64,000 bases of DNA from Prochlorococcus marinus str. MIT 9211 (GTDB lineage Bacteria > Cyanobacteriota > Cyanobacteriia > PCC-6307 > Cyanobiaceae): NCBI RefSeq assembly GCF_000018585.1, contig NC_009976.1, positions 1,624,964-1,688,963 of the forward strand, read 5' to 3'. Position 1 is the stretch's first letter; every line of letters begins with the position of its first letter. Below, piece by piece: positions 34,866 to 43,497 of the stretch. The position numbers were made by a program, and so were the translations under genes. Under the pieces are notes generated by a model. That model made no database searches and was not told where the DNA came from. It saw nothing but the letters and a program-made list of their open reading frames with translations.

Positions 34866-35882
34866 ATGGGGATCCCTCTGGAATCTACCAATGATGGTTC
34901 GTCATCATCTGTAGATCTTGCTATATCAAGCAATTCAAAAAATCAGCAAGAAAAATCTGCTGGCAATAGTCAAGCTTCTCGAAACCGAACAGGTGGCAGA
35001 CTTGCAACTGATTCAATTGGTTTTTATCTAAGTAGTATTGGCAGAGTGCCGTTGTTAACGCCAGCCGAAGAGATCGAGTTAGCGCACCATGTCCAAAAAA
35101 TGAAGGAATTATTAGATATAGAGAAAGAAAAGTTATCTGCTCGGCAACGTCATCAAATTCGTATGGGGAAAAGAGCACGAGATAGGATGATGGCTGCAAA
35201 CCTACGACTTGTTGTAAGTGTTGCTAAGAAATATCAGAATCAAGGTCTGGAACTTCTTGATTTGGTTCAAGAAGGGGCAATTGGCTTAGAACGTGCTGTT
35301 GATAAATTTGATCCTGCAATGGGATATAAGTTTTCAACCTATGCCTATTGGTGGATACGTCAAGGAATGACAAGAGCTATAGACAATAGTGCTAGAACAA
35401 TTCGCTTGCCTATTCACATCAGTGAAAAGCTCTCAAAAATGCGTCGGATTTCGAGAGAACTATCTCATCGCTTTGGACGACAACCCAATAGAGTAGAACT
35501 TGCGAATGCCATGGGGATCGAACCTCAAGATTTAGAAGATCTTGTAGCCCAAAGTGCTCCTTGTGCTTCATTAGATTCTCATGCACGTGGGGAGGAAGAT
35601 CGCAGTACCCTTGGCGAATTAATTCCAGACCCTAATTATGATGAGCCAATGGCAGGGATGGATAGAAAGATGCAAAAAGAGCATTTAGGAGGATGGTTGT
35701 CTCAATTAAATGAAAGAGAGCAAAAGATTATGCGTTTACGATTTGGACTTGATGGTGAAGAGCCTTTAACTTTGGCTGAAATTGGTAGACAAATTAATGT
35801 ATCTAGAGAACGGGTGAGGCAACTGGAAGCAAAAGCGATTCTGAAGCTAAGAGTAATGACAACGCATCAACAAGCAGCTTAA
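34866..35882 (+). CDS. Group 2 sigma-70 family RNA polymerase sigma factor
   Basis: Non-essential type sigma factor close to RpoD. Region 1.2 is SIGFYLSSIGRVPLLTPAEE. Regions 2.1-2.4 are AANLRLVVSVAKKYQNQGLE, LDLVQEGAIGLERAV and YKFSTYAYWWIRQGMTRAID. Region 3 follows, then region 4.2 with LAEIGRQINVSRERVRQLEA. It lacks the long region 1.1 of RpoD, having instead a short Ser/Asn-rich leader of about 45 residues. At 338 residues this fits cyanobacterial group 2 sigmas, which respond to light, nutrient or stress. The ribosome site AGGAGG is eight bases before the ATG. Confidence 0.94.
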   Translation: MGIPLESTNDGSSSSVDLAISSNSKNQQEKSAGNSQASRNRTGGRLATDSIGFYLSSIGRVPLLTPAEEIELAHHVQKMKELLDIEKEKLSARQRHQIRMGKRARDRMMAANLRLVVSVAKKYQNQGLELLDLVQEGAIGLERAVDKFDPAMGYKFSTYAYWWIRQGMTRAIDNSARTIRLPIHISEKLSKMRRISRELSHRFGRQPNRVELANAMGIEPQDLEDLVAQSAPCASLDSHARGEEDRSTLGELIPDPNYDEPMAGMDRKMQKEHLGGWLSQLNEREQKIMRLRFGLDGEEPLTLAEIGRQINVSRERVRQLEAKAILKLRVMTTHQQAA

Positions 35883-35891
35883 TTTTTAAAG

Positions 35892-36563
35892 TTGAGCATT
35901 TTAATACCTCTATTAATAATTGGTGGATGGTTAAGCCTGGTCTTACTAAGTTCATTACTTTCCAAGAAAGTAAATTCTAAAAATAATGAGTTGGGTCGAA
36001 AGATTATTCACATTGGTACAGGTCCTGTAGTGCTATTAGCATGGTGGCTAAAAATCCCTGCGAATGTTGCGATTTTATTTGCAAGTCTTATCACGATTTC
36101 CCTTGTGATTAACTATCAAACTAATTGGATCTCAACCCTGGAAAATGTAAAACGCAAAAGCTATGGAACAGTAGCCTATGGATTGAGTATAACAATTTTA
36201 CTAATTTTATTTTGGTCCAAAAACCCTGCAGCCGTTTGTGCAGGCGTTATGGTTATGGCTTTTGGAGATGGTCTTGCAGGTTTAATAGGTCAGCAATTTA
36301 AGTCGCCAGTGTGGAGAGTCCTCGATCAACAAAAATCATTAATTGGAACATTAACTATGGGTTGTATAGGATTAATAGTGCTTTTTAGTATAAGTATGAT
36401 GCAAGAAATCCATTTAGAACCAATACAAATTCTAGCCATATCGCTTATAGCAGTAGGGCTTGAACAAATTAGCCCCTATGGAATAGACAACTTAACTGTT
36501 CCTATTAGCGTGGCTGTTGGATGGGATGTGATGACACACGCTCTGCAGGCTATGCCCTCATAG
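35892..36563 (+). CDS. Phytol kinase / dolichol kinase-like membrane protein
   Basis: A 223-residue membrane protein of the CTP-dependent polyprenol kinase family, like Arabidopsis VTE5 and Synechocystis slr1652, which recycle phytol from chlorophyll into tocopherol or chlorophyll. Motifs are ELGRKIIHIGTGPVVLLAWW, VMAFGDGLAGLIG and KSLIGTLTMGCIG; about six hydrophobic segments. Translation starts at TTG 35892, ten bases after the sigma-factor stop; no ATG or GTG lies upstream in frame. The 3' end overlaps aroG on the other strand by 14 bases. The substrate is inferred from family. Confidence 0.82.
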   Translation: MSILIPLLIIGGWLSLVLLSSLLSKKVNSKNNELGRKIIHIGTGPVVLLAWWLKIPANVAILFASLITISLVINYQTNWISTLENVKRKSYGTVAYGLSITILLILFWSKNPAAVCAGVMVMAFGDGLAGLIGQQFKSPVWRVLDQQKSLIGTLTMGCIGLIVLFSISMMQEIHLEPIQILAISLIAVGLEQISPYGIDNLTVPISVAVGWDVMTHALQAMPS

Positions 36564-37623
36564 AAACTGCAAGCTCTTCTAAAAGACTTTCCGTAGCCTT
36601 TATATCTATACATGCATCAGTAATACTTTGGCCATACTTCAATTGTGAAAGATCTGCTACTAACTTTTGATTACCTTCTACAAGATGACTTTCAAGCATA
36701 ACTCCCATTACATGAGAGAAACCTTCTTTAATCTGCTTAGATACTTCTCGAAGAACATGTGATTGTTGCCGAAAATCTTTATTAGAGTTGCCATGACTGC
36801 AATCAATCATTACTTTGTCACCTAAAGATGCCTTAGAAAGCTCTTTCGCTGCATTCAAAACAGATTCAACGTGATAATTAGTGCCACTACTACCACCTCG
36901 CAAAACAAGATGACCATCAGGATTACCTGTTGTGCTGATTATTGAAGCAAAACCTTTGTGATTAATGCCTAAAAAATGATGAGCCCTTGATGCTGCCTGC
37001 ATTGCATTAATTGCAATAGCTACAGTTCCATCCGTCCCATTCTTATAACCTATAGGCATGGATAAACCTGAAGCCATTTCTCTATGAGTTTGACTTTCTG
37101 TAGTTCTTGCACCAATAGCAGTCCAACTAATCAAATCTGCAATATATTGAGGCACTATGGGATCTAATAGTTCTGTTGCTGCTGGCATCCCAGACCGGGC
37201 TAAATCTAAAAGTAAGGCTCTTGCCCGTCTTAAGCCTGTATTGATATCGTATGATCCATCTAAATGCGGATCATTTATAAGCCCTTTCCATCCAATAGTT
37301 GTTCTAGGTTTTTCAAAATAAACTCTCATCACAATTTCCAGTGCATCTGAAAAACGTTCTCTTAAAGGAATAAGTTTCTTAGCGTATTCCTTAGCTGCAC
37401 TTACATCATGAACTGAGCAAGGTCCTACTATCACTAATAAACGTGAATCATCCCCAGCAAGGATTGCTTGAATCCGTTTACGAGTTTGAGCAACAATTTC
37501 TGCAGCTTTTAAATCCAGCGGTAAGTCATGATGCAACAAAGAAGGTGAGACCAAAGGTCTAGTCTCAACAATATGAAGATCAGAAGTTTTATCGAACAAA
37601 TTAAGATCTGGAGAAATGACCAT
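36550..37623 (-). CDS. aroG: 3-deoxy-7-phosphoheptulonate (DAHP) synthase, class I
   Basis: First step of the shikimate pathway from PEP and erythrose 4-phosphate. It resembles the E. coli AroF/G/H type: VIVGPCSVHDVSAAKEYAKKL (N-terminal half), VYFEKPRTTIGWKGLINDP, GLRRARALLLDL and IDCSHGNSNKDFRQQ. The 357 residues match. These enzymes are often feedback-inhibited by an aromatic amino acid, and which one is not readable here. It is divergent from acnB, with a perfect 8-bp inverted repeat in the shared gap. Confidence 0.93.
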   Translation of the reverse strand: MVISPDLNLFDKTSDLHIVETRPLVSPSLLHHDLPLDLKAAEIVAQTRKRIQAILAGDDSRLLVIVGPCSVHDVSAAKEYAKKLIPLRERFSDALEIVMRVYFEKPRTTIGWKGLINDPHLDGSYDINTGLRRARALLLDLARSGMPAATELLDPIVPQYIADLISWTAIGARTTESQTHREMASGLSMPIGYKNGTDGTVAIAINAMQAASRAHHFLGINHKGFASIISTTGNPDGHLVLRGGSSGTNYHVESVLNAAKELSKASLGDKVMIDCSHGNSNKDFRQQSHVLREVSKQIKEGFSHVMGVMLESHLVEGNQKLVADLSQLKYGQSITDACIDIKATESLLEELAVSMRA

Positions 37624-37670
37624 TAATCCTGATTAAACAGTAAAAAGCCAAGAAACTACAAAATAAATAC

Positions 37671-37693
37671 ATTCCTAACTTAAATTTAGGAAT
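37671..37693. promoter_or_regulatory. 8-bp perfect inverted repeat in the aroG/acnB divergent gap
   Basis: ATTCCTAA (37671-37678) and TTAGGAAT (37686-37693) are perfect inverted arms with a 7-base spacer. The site is 48 bases from the aroG ATG and about 80 from acnB. A possible acnB -10, TATAAG, lies at 37716-37721. It could be an operator for a dimeric regulator. Confidence 0.35.
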
Positions 37694-37772
37694 CTGGCAC
37701 CACTGAAAATTAGATTATAAGTAATAACAATGGTCAAAAATCTAATTTATTTTAAAAACTGGAGTAAACAGG

Positions 37773-40376
37773 ATGCTGAAAAATTACAGAACATTAGCTG
37801 AAAAAAGGCTGGAAAAAGGAATCCCTCCTCTAGCCTTAAATGCTGAGCAAACGCATGAACTAACATCCCTCCTGGAAAAACCTCCAAAAAATGAAAGCAA
37901 AGAATTTTTATTAGATCTCTTGAAGAATCGAGTGCCTCCAGGCGTTGATCCTGCTTCATATGTTAAAGCCACATGGTTAAGTGCAGTTGCGCAAAAAACA
38001 GTTTTAAGCCCATTGCTAACTCCTTTAGAGGCTACGCAACTATTGGGCACTATGGTTGGTGGGTATAACGTTTCTGCTCTTGTAGAAATACTAAAAAGCG
38101 AGGATGAATTAATAGCAGAATCTGCAGCTCAAAGCCTTAGCAAGACAATCCTAGTTTATGACGCTGTGAATGACGTAATGGAATTAGCTAAAACTAATAA
38201 TTATGCAAAGCTAATTGTAGACAGCTGGGCAAAAGCAGAATGGTTTACACAAAAGCCAAAGCTACCAAAAGAAATAACCGTAACGGTTTTTAAAGTAGAT
38301 GGTGAAACTAATACTGATGATCTTTCTCCTGCCATCCATGCCACTACAAGACCTGACATCCCGCTTCATGCACTTTCCATGCTTGAAAGTCGAGTACCAA
38401 AGGCGCTAGAAAAAATTTCTAAATTAAAGAAAAAAGGATATCCTCTAGCATATGTAGGTGATGTTGTAGGTACTGGAAGTTCACGTAAATCAGCGATTAA
38501 CTCATTGTTGTGGCATATTGGCAACGATATTCCTTATATACCTAATAAACGCTCAGGAGGAATAATTCTTGGTGGACAAATTGCACCAATCTTTTTTAAT
38601 ACAGCAGAAGATTCTGGTGCTTTACCAATTGAATGTAATGTCAACTCTTTGAAGACAGGTGATGTAATTTGTATCCATCCATATGAAGGAAAAATCACAA
38701 GAGCTTCTGGAGAAGAAAATACTGGAGAAATATTGACTCATTTCATATTAAAACCAACAACAATTATTGATGAAATACAGGCTGGAGGAAGGATACCCCT
38801 AATGATTGGCAGAGCATTAACTGACAAAATAAGAACAAAGCTAAAGTTAAATTCATCCAAAGTTTTTACTAGACCAGGGAAAAGAAAGGAAGTCAAACAT
38901 GGATTCACACAAGCTCAAAAAATTGTTGGGAAAGCCTGTGGTTTAGAAGGCTTACATCCTGGAACAAGTTGCGAGCCAATAATCACAACTGTAGGTAGTC
39001 AAGATACAACAGGTCCAATGACTAGAGATGAAATGAAAGAGCTTGCTTGTTTAGGCTTTTCTGCAGATCTAGTAATGCAAAGCTTTTGTCATACTGCTGC
39101 ATACCCAAAGCCAGTAGATATAGAGACACAAAAAGATCTCCCTGATTTTTTTGCAGAACGCGGGGGTGTAGCCCTTCAGCCTGGTGATGGCATTATTCAT
39201 AGCTGGTTAAACAGAATGTTACTGCCAGATACAGTAGGCACTGGTGGAGATAGCCATACTCGGTTTCCATTAGGTATTTCTTTTCCAGGAGGATCTGGTG
39301 TAGTTGCATTCGCAGCAGCTATTGGATCTATGCCATTAGATATGCCTGAATCAGTATTAGTTCGTTTTCATGGATCCTTGCAAAAAGGAATTACCCTAAG
39401 AGATGTAGTCAATGCAATTCCTTTAGTAGCAATTCAAAAGGGACTACTCACAGTTGAGAAATCAAATAAAGTGAATGTTTTTAATGGACGAATTCTGGAA
39501 ATTGAAGGGTTACCTAATCTAAAGCTAGAACAAGCTTTTGAATTAACAGATGCCAGCGCAGAGCGTTCATGTGCTGGCTGCACAATACAATTATCTGAAA
39601 CAACTATAAGCGAATATCTACGAAGTAATGTTGCTTTGCTAAAAAACATGATCCTTAGAGGATATAAAGACCCTCGTACGATTCATAGAAGAATTAAAGC
39701 AATGGAAGAGTGGTTACACAAACCTGAATTAATAAGCCCCGATCTAGATGCAGTTTATGCTGAAGAAATACATATTAATCTCAACGAGCTCACCGAGCCA
39801 GTATTAGCCTGTCCTAATGATCCAGACAATGTCAAGGTCCTAAGCGAAGTCTCTGGAACACCAATTCAAGAAGTCTTCATTGGGTCCTGTATGACTAATA
39901 TTGGTCACTATCGAGCTGCAGCGACCGTCCTGAAAGGAGAAGGGAAAAATAAAGCAAGGCTATGGGTGTGTCCACCTACACGAATGGACGAAGAAATGCT
40001 TAAAAAGGAAGGTTATTTTCATATATATGAAGAAGCTGGTAGCCGTATGGAAATGCCAGGATGCTCTTTATGTATGGGTAATCAAGCCAGAGTAGAAGAT
40101 AACACAACTGTCTTTTCAACTAGTACAAGGAATTTCAACAACCGACTTGGCAATGGTGCTCAAGTATATTTAGGTAGTGCTGAATTAGCAGCCGTTTGTG
40201 CTCTTCTTGGCTATATTCCTACACCTGAAGAATATCAATCAATTGCTGCACAAAAAATCACACCGCTTTCAAATGACTTATATCGCTATCTTAATTTTCA
40301 TGAAATTGATGACTTTGAGAATCAAGGACGAGTAATTAGTAAAGACGAAGAAAGGAAACTAATGGAAACATCTTAA
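37773..40376 (+). CDS. acnB: Aconitate hydratase B
   Basis: [4Fe-4S] enzyme interconverting citrate and isocitrate, needed for 2-oxoglutarate supply. It has the AcnB domain order: an N-terminal HEAT-like helical domain, then the swivel domain (VGTGSSRKSAINSLLWHIG), then the catalytic domains with GGDSHTRFPLGISFPGGSG. Cluster cysteines are expected in CAGCTIQLSE, FIGSCMTNIGHYR and GCSLCMGNQAR. The 867 residues are typical. The start is ATG at 37773. The ClC gene begins directly after its stop (TAAATG). Confidence 0.96.
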   Translation: MLKNYRTLAEKRLEKGIPPLALNAEQTHELTSLLEKPPKNESKEFLLDLLKNRVPPGVDPASYVKATWLSAVAQKTVLSPLLTPLEATQLLGTMVGGYNVSALVEILKSEDELIAESAAQSLSKTILVYDAVNDVMELAKTNNYAKLIVDSWAKAEWFTQKPKLPKEITVTVFKVDGETNTDDLSPAIHATTRPDIPLHALSMLESRVPKALEKISKLKKKGYPLAYVGDVVGTGSSRKSAINSLLWHIGNDIPYIPNKRSGGIILGGQIAPIFFNTAEDSGALPIECNVNSLKTGDVICIHPYEGKITRASGEENTGEILTHFILKPTTIIDEIQAGGRIPLMIGRALTDKIRTKLKLNSSKVFTRPGKRKEVKHGFTQAQKIVGKACGLEGLHPGTSCEPIITTVGSQDTTGPMTRDEMKELACLGFSADLVMQSFCHTAAYPKPVDIETQKDLPDFFAERGGVALQPGDGIIHSWLNRMLLPDTVGTGGDSHTRFPLGISFPGGSGVVAFAAAIGSMPLDMPESVLVRFHGSLQKGITLRDVVNAIPLVAIQKGLLTVEKSNKVNVFNGRILEIEGLPNLKLEQAFELTDASAERSCAGCTIQLSETTISEYLRSNVALLKNMILRGYKDPRTIHRRIKAMEEWLHKPELISPDLDAVYAEEIHINLNELTEPVLACPNDPDNVKVLSEVSGTPIQEVFIGSCMTNIGHYRAAATVLKGEGKNKARLWVCPPTRMDEEMLKKEGYFHIYEEAGSRMEMPGCSLCMGNQARVEDNTTVFSTSTRNFNNRLGNGAQVYLGSAELAAVCALLGYIPTPEEYQSIAAQKITPLSNDLYRYLNFHEIDDFENQGRVISKDEERKLMETS

Positions 40377-41735
40377 ATGAAAAATATGGATGAATTTAAA
40401 CAAAATAAATTTTCATTGAATTCAAGCCACAGTATTAAGAAGCTACTTCAACAAAAGTGGTTAATAGTTATTTTTGCATTAATGCTCACAGGCTTAGGTG
40501 CAGCAATTACAGGAGTCTTCTTTAAGACAGGTATAACCATACTAGATAATTGGCGATTAAATCTTCTAGCAACCATCCCTCCGTGGTTACTTTTACCGCT
40601 AATAGGAGCTTGTGGAGGACTTATTTCTAGCCATTTAATTGCAAGACTGTCTCCTGCCGCAGGCGGTTCAGGAGTAAGTCACATCATGGCTTTTCTTCGA
40701 CATCGTTCAGTGCCTATGGGACTAAGAGTTGGTCTGGTAAAGCTAGTAGCGGGAATTGTAGCCATAGGCAGCGGTTTCCCATTAGGACCAGAAGGACCCG
40801 CAGTACAAATGGGAGGTTCAGTTGCCTGGAAAATGGCCCAATTACTTAAAGCTCCAATAGCTTTTCGAAGAGTGATTGTTGCTGCTGGAGGGGGTGCAGG
40901 ATTAGCAGCAATTTTTAGTGCTCCTATAGGAGGCTTCATATATACAATAGAAGAGTTACTCAATTCAGCCAGACCAGTTGTACTACTTCTAGTAGTCGTT
41001 ACTACATTTTGGGCAGATACATGGGCAGATATATTGCAAGCTATAGGATTAGATCCCTCTGCTGGAGGCTTTGACAGTAGCTTAGGTTTTCAAGTACAAC
41101 GTGAATATTCACCTTTGATTAATTTTTTTCCCATTGACCTTGGATACTTAATTGCACTAGGAATAATTATTGGATGCTTAGGTGAACTCTATTCACGATA
41201 CGTTCTAACAATGCAAAATAAAGGACGTGCTTGGTTTGGCAACAAAATTAGACTCAAAATGATGATATGTGGAGCATTACTAGGAGAAATATATGCTTTT
41301 CTTCCAAATGAATTTCATCAAATTACTGAGCTCAAAAAATTAATTGCAAATGGGAGTATTGATGTCTCAATGGCATCAACAATTTTTATTGTCCTATTTA
41401 TAACGACAGGTCTAGCAACTGCCTCGGGAGCACCTGGTGGATTGTTTTATCCCATGTTGATTTTAGGTGGTTCAATGGGCTGCGTTTGCGGACATTGGAT
41501 AGAAATATTAACTGGACATGTACCAAGTACATTTATATTTGCAGGAATGGGTGCATTTGTTTCTGCATGTTCAAGAACACCAATAACAGCAATGTTTCTT
41601 GCATTTGCACTAACTAAAAACCTACTTATGCTCAAACCACTACTCATTGCTTGTCTTACAAGCTTTATAGTCGCTAGATTATTTAACGAGCACTCGATCT
41701 ATGAACGACAAATAGAGTTAGACCTTAGTCAATAA
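40377..41735 (+). CDS. ClC family chloride channel / H+-Cl- antiporter
   Basis: A 452-residue membrane protein. Anion-pathway motifs are AGGSGVSHIMAF (GSGIP-like, altered to GSGVS), GSGFPLGPEGPAVQMGG with the gating glutamate, GGGAGLAAIFSAPIGG and ASGAPGGLFYPMLILGG. The gating Glu is present. There is no cytoplasmic CBS domain. It is probably co-transcribed with acnB (start codon adjoining the stop). The physiological role, whether pH or osmotic balance, is unknown. Confidence 0.9.
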   Translation: MKNMDEFKQNKFSLNSSHSIKKLLQQKWLIVIFALMLTGLGAAITGVFFKTGITILDNWRLNLLATIPPWLLLPLIGACGGLISSHLIARLSPAAGGSGVSHIMAFLRHRSVPMGLRVGLVKLVAGIVAIGSGFPLGPEGPAVQMGGSVAWKMAQLLKAPIAFRRVIVAAGGGAGLAAIFSAPIGGFIYTIEELLNSARPVVLLLVVVTTFWADTWADILQAIGLDPSAGGFDSSLGFQVQREYSPLINFFPIDLGYLIALGIIIGCLGELYSRYVLTMQNKGRAWFGNKIRLKMMICGALLGEIYAFLPNEFHQITELKKLIANGSIDVSMASTIFIVLFITTGLATASGAPGGLFYPMLILGGSMGCVCGHWIEILTGHVPSTFIFAGMGAFVSACSRTPITAMFLAFALTKNLLMLKPLLIACLTSFIVARLFNEHSIYERQIELDLSQ

Positions 41736-41841
41736 ACCATGTCAAAATATCTATTGAAGAGTTAAAAGCATTATTAATCTAGAAATATGTATTCTAGTTA
41801 TTCTTGCTTTCCTCCTAGATCATCACTACATACAAATAAAA

Positions 41842-43497
41842 CTGAAGAACGAAACCCTCCTATTCACTCCAACAACACCTTTACCAGGTGCTCTAAAAAT
41901 TATTCTTGGATTTCCAAGTACTTATTCAATTGGCATTACAAGTCTGGGATATCAAGTGATCTGGTCAACTCTAGCCAAAAGATCCGACGTTGATGTTCGA
42001 AGAATATTTACTGATCAAAAAGACAATTCTCATAAAAATTGCGATCTCTTCGGGCTTTCTCTCAGCTGGGAATTAGATGGGCCAATATTGTTAGATCTTT
42101 TAGAAAAGCAAGGTATTCCGCTTTGGAATAATCAAAGGCAAGAAAATGATCCCCTGGTATTTGGAGGAGGCCCAGTACTGACAGCCAATCCCGAGCCATT
42201 AGCACCATTTTTAGACGTTGTGCTATTGGGTGATGGTGAAAACTTATTACCTACTTTCATTAACGCAGTCAAAGAGTTTCAAGATCTACCAAGAAAAGAA
42301 AAACTACAAAACTTGGCTCAAATTCCAGGTGTATATATTCCTGAACTATACGTACCTCAATATACCGATAACGGAAAGCTAAAAGCTATTACTCCTGTGA
42401 ATAATAAAATCCCAAATACAATTATTAAACAGACATGGAAACAAAATACTCTAAGTCACTCCTCCGTCATTACTCCTGATGCAGCTTGGCCAAATATATA
42501 CATGGTCGAAACCGTTCGCAGTTGTCCAGAACTTTGTCGTTTTTGTCTTGCAAGCTACCTGACTCTTCCTTTTAGAACTGCTTCCTTAGAAGATGGCTTG
42601 ATTCCTGCTATTGAAAAAGGCCTGATGGCCACACAACGAATAGGACTTCTTGGTGCATCTGTGACTCAGCATCCACAATTTTCGGAACTATTAACTTGGT
42701 TAAGTCAAGACCGTTTCGATGATATTCGTTTAAGTATTAGCTCTGTTCGAGCAGGTACTGTTAATGGTGAAATGACCAAAATATTATCTAACCGTGCATG
42801 TAAATCAATAACTATAGCTATTGAAAGTGGTAGTGAAAGAATGCGAAAAGTAGTCAATAAAAAATTAACTGAAGAAGAAATTTTTATGGCAGCTAAATAT
42901 GCACTAGAAGGAGGTCTCAAAAACCTAAAGCTTTATGGGATGGTAGGTCTACCAACAGAGGAAATAGAAGATGTTGAAGCAACAGCAGATTTACTACTTC
43001 GTCTCAAAAGGAAAACTCCTGGATTACGTCTAACTCTTGGTGTCAGTACATTTGTCCCTAAAGCCCATACACCTTTTCAATGGTATGGAGTGAGAAAAGA
43101 AGCTGATAAGCGTCTGAAGCTGCTAGCAAAAAAACTAAAGCCTAATGGTATAAACTTTCGTCCCGAAAGCTATGGGTGGAGTGTAATTCAAGCATTAATT
43201 TCCAGAAGTGATCGTCGCCTTGCTCCTGTCATTGCTTTAGTAAGAGGCTCACAAAATACTTTAGGGGGATGGAAAAAAGCCTACAAGTCAATTAGTGAGA
43301 ATGATCACTATAAACTCAATGACAACACTAACAATATGGCAATGCTTCCTTCATGGGACGAAGTGATTCATGAAGATTGGGATTTTTCGAAAGCTTTGCC
43401 TTGGGAGCATTTGCAAGGAGCAATCAAGCCTGAACTTCTTATGCAGCACCATCAACAGAGTATTGATGAAGCTTCCGCAATGAATCCGAAGACATAA
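41842..43497 (+). CDS. Radical SAM protein with B12-binding-like N-terminus; start unresolved
   Basis: Radical SAM enzyme of unknown substrate: cluster motif CPELCRFCLASY (CX3CX2C) at about 42526-42560, then IESGSERMRKVVNKKLTEEE and LYGMVGLPTEE. The N-terminal part (FTPTTPLPGALKIILGFPST, VFGGGPVLTANPEPLAPF, VVLLGDGE) resembles cobalamin-binding-domain radical SAM proteins. The homology clearly begins before the first usable start, GTG 41956. The frame is open back to 41758 but has no ATG, GTG or TTG in that part. The end given here is the CTG at 41842. The only nearby ATG (41787) is in another frame and needs a +1 shift near 41855. The last 59 bases overlap the next gene on the opposite strand. 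Confidence 0.8.
   Translation: MKNETLLFTPTTPLPGALKIILGFPSTYSIGITSLGYQVIWSTLAKRSDVDVRRIFTDQKDNSHKNCDLFGLSLSWELDGPILLDLLEKQGIPLWNNQRQENDPLVFGGGPVLTANPEPLAPFLDVVLLGDGENLLPTFINAVKEFQDLPRKEKLQNLAQIPGVYIPELYVPQYTDNGKLKAITPVNNKIPNTIIKQTWKQNTLSHSSVITPDAAWPNIYMVETVRSCPELCRFCLASYLTLPFRTASLEDGLIPAIEKGLMATQRIGLLGASVTQHPQFSELLTWLSQDRFDDIRLSISSVRAGTVNGEMTKILSNRACKSITIAIESGSERMRKVVNKKLTEEEIFMAAKYALEGGLKNLKLYGMVGLPTEEIEDVEATADLLLRLKRKTPGLRLTLGVSTFVPKAHTPFQWYGVRKEADKRLKLLAKKLKPNGINFRPESYGWSVIQALISRSDRRLAPVIALVRGSQNTLGGWKKAYKSISENDHYKLNDNTNNMAMLPSWDEVIHEDWDFSKALPWEHLQGAIKPELLMQHHQQSIDEASAMNPKT

Noticed and set aside
41787..41993. 68-codon ORF before the radical SAM gene as a gene of its own
   Set aside because: After about residue 23 it runs through DNA whose other frame encodes conserved radical SAM sequence; only its first part may matter, as a shifted N-terminus.
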